This document shows positions 60,447 to 64,000 of a DNA stretch of 64,000 nt, piece after piece. The translations under genes were made by a program, and so were the position numbers. The notes beneath the pieces were generated by a model, which was not told the origin of the DNA, did not search any database, and worked only from the letters and a program-made list of their open reading frames with translations. Location of the stretch: contig NZ_JAFBBR010000001.1 in NCBI RefSeq assembly GCF_016907295.1, positions 186,001 through 250,000 of the forward strand, read 5' to 3'. Origin of the DNA: Microbacterium dextranolyticum. GTDB lineage: Bacteria > Actinomycetota > Actinomycetes > Actinomycetales > Microbacteriaceae. The stretch's first letter is position 1. Every line of letters starts with the position of its first letter.

Positions 60447-60810
60447 TGCCGAACACCCAGTTGATGAGGGAGATCACGAGGGCGGCGACCACCGCGAGCC
60501 AGAAGTCGCCGAGCGACAGTCCCCAGCCCCACCACTGCGTCACCCAGGCGGTGATCCACAGCAGCAGACCGTTGATCACCAGCGAGATCAGCCCGAGCGT
60601 CAGGATGTACAGCGGAAAGGCGACGATCTTGAGGACCGTGCCGATGATCGTGTTGACGAGGGCGAACACGGCGGCGACGGCGAGGAGCGTCAGCACGAGC
60701 TGGAGCGTCTCGCCGGGGGCGAAGGGCGTGACGACGACCTGCAGCGAATCGATCAGGGTGACCACCCAGATCGCGAAGGCGTTGACGGCGACACGGACGA
60801 GGAAGCGCAT
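60412..60810 (-). CDS. phage holin family IV-like membrane protein
   Basis: A 132-residue protein with four hydrophobic segments: VRVAVNAFAIWVVTLI, LQLVLTLLAVAAVFALVNTI, FPLYILTLGLISLVINGLLL and WLAVVAALVISLINWVFGII. This is the pattern of the PF04020-type (mycobacterial phage holin superfamily IV) family, common as a chromosomal gene in actinobacteria and not evidence of a prophage. It ends in a basic RPQRRDRR tail. Confidence 0.88.
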   Translation of the reverse strand: MRFLVRVAVNAFAIWVVTLIDSLQVVVTPFAPGETLQLVLTLLAVAAVFALVNTIIGTVLKIVAFPLYILTLGLISLVINGLLLWITAWVTQWWGWGLSLGDFWLAVVAALVISLINWVFGIILRPQRRDRR

Positions 60811-60898
60811 GGTCCATCCAGTCTTCCACGGTGCCCGGCCGGAGGGAATGGCATCCGGTCACGCGCACCCGTCCCCGCGTCCCTCATAAACTCGGGGC

Positions 60899-61975
60899 GT
60901 GACCGAATCGCCCGTCCGCATCCGTCCCGAGATCGCCGCTCTGCCCGCCTATAAGCAGGGCAAGCAGGCCGGTGCCGAGGCGTTCAAGCTCTCCAGCAAC
61001 GAGAACCCGTACCCGCCGCTGCCGAGCGTCGTCGCCGCGGTGCAGAACGCGATCGCGTTCAACCGCTACCCCGACGCGTCGTCGCCGCGGCTGCGCGCGC
61101 GGCTCGCCGAGCGCTTCGGAGTGAGCGACGACGCCGTCCACATCGCGGCCGGTTCGGTGTCGATCCTGTTCCAACTCGCGCAGGCGACGAGCGGTCCCGG
61201 TGACGAGATCCTCTTCTCGTGGCGCTCGTTCGAGGCCTACCCGGGCCTCGCGGTCATCGCCGGGGCGACGGCGGTCACGGTGCCGAACGCCGCCGCGGGC
61301 GGGCACGACCTGGATGCCATGGCGGCGGCGATCACCGACCGCACCCGCATGGTGATCGTCTGCAGCCCGAACAATCCGACCGGACCCGTCGTCACGCAGG
61401 AGCGTTTCGATGCGTTCCTGACGCGGGTCCCCTCCGACCTGCTCGTCGTCCTCGACGAGGCCTATGTCGAGTTCGCGACCGACCCCGACGCGGTCGACGG
61501 TGCGAGCGTGCTCGCCGCCGGGCATCCGAACGTCGTCGTGCTGCGCACGTTCTCGAAGGCGTACGGCCTCGCCGGCCTGCGCGTCGGCTACGCCGTGGGA
61601 GACCCGGCGATCCTCTCGGCCGCGCGCAGCGTCGGCATCCCGCTGTCGGTCACCGCCGCCGGCGAAGAGGCGGCGCTCGCGAGCCTGGATGCCGAGGACG
61701 AGCTGCTCGAGCGCGTCCGCGACATCGCACTCCGGCGCGACGCTCTCGTCGAGCGCCTGCGCGCCGCCGGCTGGGACGTCCCGAACGCGCAGGGCAACTT
61801 CGTCTGGCTGCCCGCGGGCGAGCGCACGATCGACGTCGCCGCGGCCTTCGACGAGGCGGGCCTGATCGTCCGCGCCTTCCCGGGTTCGGGCGTGCGGATC
61901 TCGATCGGCGAGCACGAGTCGATCGACCCGATCGTCGCCGTCGCCGCCTCCGTCGCTCCCTCCGTCGCCCTCTGA
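60899..61975 (+). CDS. hisC: histidinol-phosphate aminotransferase
   Basis: A 358-residue PLP enzyme of histidine biosynthesis (also acting on aromatic amino acids in some actinobacteria). Motifs: [20 protein letters not shown], the NNPTGPV segment after IVCSP, the DEAYVEF strand, and the PLP lysine in [30 protein letters not shown] holds the substrate-carboxylate Arg near the end. The GTG at 60899 is the likely start. It stands alone here, away from a his operon. Confidence 0.93.
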   Translation: MTESPVRIRPEIAALPAYKQGKQAGAEAFKLSSNENPYPPLPSVVAAVQNAIAFNRYPDASSPRLRARLAERFGVSDDAVHIAAGSVSILFQLAQATSGPGDEILFSWRSFEAYPGLAVIAGATAVTVPNAAAGGHDLDAMAAAITDRTRMVIVCSPNNPTGPVVTQERFDAFLTRVPSDLLVVLDEAYVEFATDPDAVDGASVLAAGHPNVVVLRTFSKAYGLAGLRVGYAVGDPAILSAARSVGIPLSVTAAGEEAALASLDAEDELLERVRDIALRRDALVERLRAAGWDVPNAQGNFVWLPAGERTIDVAAAFDEAGLIVRAFPGSGVRISIGEHESIDPIVAVAASVAPSVAL

Positions 61976-61997
61976 CCCCACGCGCCGCCGCCTCGGC

Positions 61998-62158
61998 TTC
62001 AGAGGCGCCGATCTGCGGGTGCAGCCCCTGGCGCCCCACAATTCGGCGCCTCTGAACCGCGCCCCGTCGCTGTCAGTCCCGACGGCGGATGCCTCGACGC
62101 CCAGAGGCGGCAATGTGCGGGTCTCAGGCGGCGCGACCCGCGATTCGGCGCCTTCGAG
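61998..62158. repeat. two tandem stem-loop elements of about 58 bp
   Basis: The first copy (61998-62056) has perfect 14-base arms, TTCAGAGGCGCCGA and its complement at 62043-62056. The second (62102-62158) is a related, less perfect copy sharing AGAGGCG, TGCGGG and ATTCGGCGCC. They fill most of the 328-base gap between hisC and the 2-oxoacid dehydrogenase genes; no gene is present there. A repetitive intergenic palindrome family is likely. Confidence 0.6.
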
Positions 62159-62303
62159 GGGCATCCGAGGAGCATCCGAGGGGCCTCCAGGCCGCCGAGG
62201 CGCCCCGGCGCGGCAGGGGATTGTGGGGCACGGACGGGGGAACGAGGCATCCGTTGTAGCGCGCATGCAGACCCGCGCATGCTCCCGCGGCTACCGTGGA
62301 GGG

Positions 62304-63434
62304 ATGACCACGCCCGACGATCCGGCACTCGTGCGCGTTCTGGCCTCCGACGGGACGTTCGCTCCGACGCCCGAAGCGGAGCGCTACCTCCCGCTCATCG
62401 ACGCGCTCACCGATTCCGACCTCGAGACGCTCTACCGCGACATGGTCGTCGTGCGGGCGTTCGACCGGCAGGCCACGAACCTGCAGCGGCAGGGGCAGCT
62501 CGCCCTCTGGCCGCCGTCCTTCGGGCAGGAGGCCGCCCAGGTCGGCTCCGTCCGCGCCGCGCGCCCCCAGGACCACCTTTTCCCCTCGTACCGCGAGCAC
62601 GTCGTCGCCACGACGCGCGGCGTCGACCCGATCGACATCATCCGCGTGATGCGCGGACTCACGCACGGCGGGTGGGATCCGACCGATCCGAAGAACGGGA
62701 ACGTGCACATCTACACGCTCGTGCTCGGCTCGCAGACCCTCCACGCGACCGGCTACGGCATGGGCATGGTCTTCGACGGGCGTTGCGGCACGGGCGACCC
62801 CGAGCGCGACGCCGCCGTCATCGTCTATTACGGTGACGGCGCCTCGAGCCAGGGCGACGTGCACGAGGCGATGGTCTTCGCGAACACGTATCGCACGCCG
62901 CAGGTGTTCTTCCTGCAGAACAACCACTGGGCGATCTCGGTTCCCGTCGCGACGCAGTCGCGCGCCCCTCTCCACCACCGCGCCGCCGGCTACGGCATGC
63001 CCTCGACCCTGGTCGACGGCAACGACGTGCTGGCGAGCTTCGCGGTGTCCAAGCTCGCACTCGACGAGGCCCGCGCCGGCGACGGCCCGCGGGCGATCGA
63101 AGCGCTGACCTACCGCATGGGCGCGCACACCACGAGCGACGACCCGACGAAATACCGCACCTCCGACGAGGAGCAGTCGTGGGCGCGGCGCGATCCAATC
63201 CTGCGCATGCGGGCGTACCTGGAGGGTCGCGGCGCCTCGGCGGCGTTCTTCGACGAGACGGATGCCGCGGCCGCCGCCTATGCCGACGACGTGCGCGTCC
63301 GCACGAACGAGCTCGGTGGGCTCGAGGCATCCACGATGTTCGCGCACGTCTACTCCGACCCGCATCCGCTCGTCGCGGAGCAGGGGCGCTGGCTCGCCGA
63401 CTACGAGGCGTCGTTCGAGGGAGGCGCCGCATGA
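62304..63434 (+). CDS. 2-oxoacid dehydrogenase E1 component, alpha subunit
   Basis: A 376-residue ThDP-dependent subunit of a pyruvate or branched-chain 2-oxoacid dehydrogenase complex. The segment LYRDMVVVRAFDRQATNLQR opens the domain, PSFGQEAAQVG follows, and the ThDP motif is GDGASSQGDVHEAM to FFLQNNHWAIS. YRMGAHTTSDDPTKYR is the phosphorylation-loop-type region. ATG preceded by TGGAGGG. Its last 4 bases overlap the beta-subunit gene (ATGA). The substrate (pyruvate or branched-chain acids) cannot be decided from this alone. Confidence 0.92.
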   Translation: MTTPDDPALVRVLASDGTFAPTPEAERYLPLIDALTDSDLETLYRDMVVVRAFDRQATNLQRQGQLALWPPSFGQEAAQVGSVRAARPQDHLFPSYREHVVATTRGVDPIDIIRVMRGLTHGGWDPTDPKNGNVHIYTLVLGSQTLHATGYGMGMVFDGRCGTGDPERDAAVIVYYGDGASSQGDVHEAMVFANTYRTPQVFFLQNNHWAISVPVATQSRAPLHHRAAGYGMPSTLVDGNDVLASFAVSKLALDEARAGDGPRAIEALTYRMGAHTTSDDPTKYRTSDEEQSWARRDPILRMRAYLEGRGASAAFFDETDAAAAAYADDVRVRTNELGGLEASTMFAHVYSDPHPLVAEQGRWLADYEASFEGGAA

Positions 63435-64000
63435 CCGGGTCGATCACCACGATGCCGTTCGCGAAGGCGCTGAACGCGGGCCTGCGCGCCGCGCTCGCCG
63501 CCGACGACCACGTCCTGCTCATGGGCGAGGACATCGGCAAGCTCGGCGGCGTCTTCCGTGTCACCGAGGGACTGCAGGCCGAGTTCGGCGACCGCCGGGT
63601 GCTCGACACCCCGCTCGCCGAGTCCGGCATCGTCGGAACCGCGATCGGCCTCGCCATGGCGGGGTTCCGCTCGGTCGTCGAGATCCAGTTCGACGGGTTC
63701 GTCTTCCCCGCGTTCGACCAGATCACGACGCAGCTGGCGAAGCTCACCAACCGGCTCGAGGGTGCGGCATCCTTCCCCGTCGTCATCCGCATTCCGTACG
63801 GCGGCCACATCGGCGCCGTCGAGCACCACCAGGAGAGCCCCGAGGCCTACTTCGCGCACACGCCGGGGCTGCGGGTGGTCTCGCCCTCGACCCCGAACGA
63901 CGCGTACTGGATGATCCAGGACGCCATCGCCTCGCCCGACCCCGTGATCTTCCTCGAGCCCAAGGCCAAATACTGGCTCAAGGGCGAGGTCGACACCGCC
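63431..64000 (+). CDS. 2-oxoacid dehydrogenase E1 component, beta subunit (partial)
   Basis: The first 190 residues of the beta subunit; the gene runs beyond the right edge. It begins MTGSITTMPFAKALNAGLRA and contains LLMGEDIGKLGGVFRVTEGL, RVLDTPLAESGIVGTAIGLA, VEIQFDGFVFPAFDQI and the metal/cofactor region RIPYGGHIGAVEHHQESPEA. It pairs with the alpha subunit just upstream. E2 is expected outside the window. Confidence 0.93.
   Translation, partial: MTGSITTMPFAKALNAGLRAALAADDHVLLMGEDIGKLGGVFRVTEGLQAEFGDRRVLDTPLAESGIVGTAIGLAMAGFRSVVEIQFDGFVFPAFDQITTQLAKLTNRLEGAASFPVVIRIPYGGHIGAVEHHQESPEAYFAHTPGLRVVSPSTPNDAYWMIQDAIASPDPVIFLEPKAKYWLKGEVDTA

Noticed and set aside
60412..60810. Holin-like gene as a sign of a prophage
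   Set aside because: This holin superfamily is a common chromosomal membrane protein in actinobacteria, and no phage structural, lysis or integrase genes are nearby.
1..64000. tRNA, rRNA or known riboswitch genes
   Set aside because: I looked for typical tRNA ends and conserved rRNA or riboswitch segments, particularly at the island borders, and saw none that I could support by eye.

Overview
The window is high-GC actinobacterial DNA. Dense, short-spaced genes, frequent ATGA/TGATG overlaps, GTG and TTG starts, and the protein sequences themselves suggest a Microbacteriaceae member, probably Microbacterium or a close relative (inferred from recognition, not from a search). It divides into an acquired accessory half (about 1-29,600) and an ordinary chromosomal half (about 29,900-64,000).

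1-20,460 is a copper/redox island. It holds a membrane-anchored multicopper oxidase fused to a DUF4396 domain (1068-2981), a second multicopper oxidase (18931-20460), a His-rich copper-type P-type ATPase, a DUF305 lipoprotein, a BNR-repeat lipoprotein, a phosphoketolase and three small DUF6153-type proteins sharing one C-terminal tail. A minus-strand operon of overlapping genes (10789 down to 4773) carries an M23 peptidase, lgt, resB, ccsB, a small membrane gene, a TlpA-like thioredoxin and ccdA: a System II cytochrome c maturation and lipoprotein modification set. Palindromes resembling CsoR operators lie in the promoter at 1002-1029 and between the divergent DUF6153 genes at 11477-11536. No csoR gene is present. 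The layout suggests that copper oxidases, exporter, extracytoplasmic thiol/heme chemistry and lipoprotein anchoring are deployed together under copper stress.

20,460-29,600 is a mobile, partly decayed region. An intact ISL3-family element (20712-22137, 8-bp target duplication) has jumped into a terminal repeat. Related multi-repeat ends (TGTAGG...CCTACA) occur at 20553-20651, 20661 and 27584-27682. The last two face inwards and are flanked by a TAAA duplication, so 20661-27682 may be a transposon-like unit. Its cargo is DUF6338 with two tandem paralogous microproteins (not previously known to me), a TIR-domain protein, a frameshifted NYN-domain protein, an unknown 287-residue protein, and remnants of an esterase and an IS3 transposase. 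Just outside, an intact IS3-family element (28032-29381, 3-bp duplication GAT) splits a 71-residue membrane protein whose reading frame closes exactly when the element is removed.

29,900-64,000 is mostly core or near-core: lipoproteins, GNAT acetyltransferases, an esterase with a PucR-like regulator, a MetX-like hydrolase, a methyltransferase, DeoR and GntR regulators, an amino-acid permease, luxS with a short-chain dehydrogenase, LtrA, an orphan barstar, Nudix, a beta-lactamase/HAD fusion, DUF808, a MATE exporter, an alpha/beta hydrolase and Gfo/Idh/MocA cluster, purB with a low-molecular-weight phosphatase, a WXG-like pair, a holin-like membrane protein, hisC and the start of a 2-oxoacid dehydrogenase operon that runs off the right edge. 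Several gene junctions carry long perfect or near-perfect hairpins, some spanning the stop codons of convergent genes.
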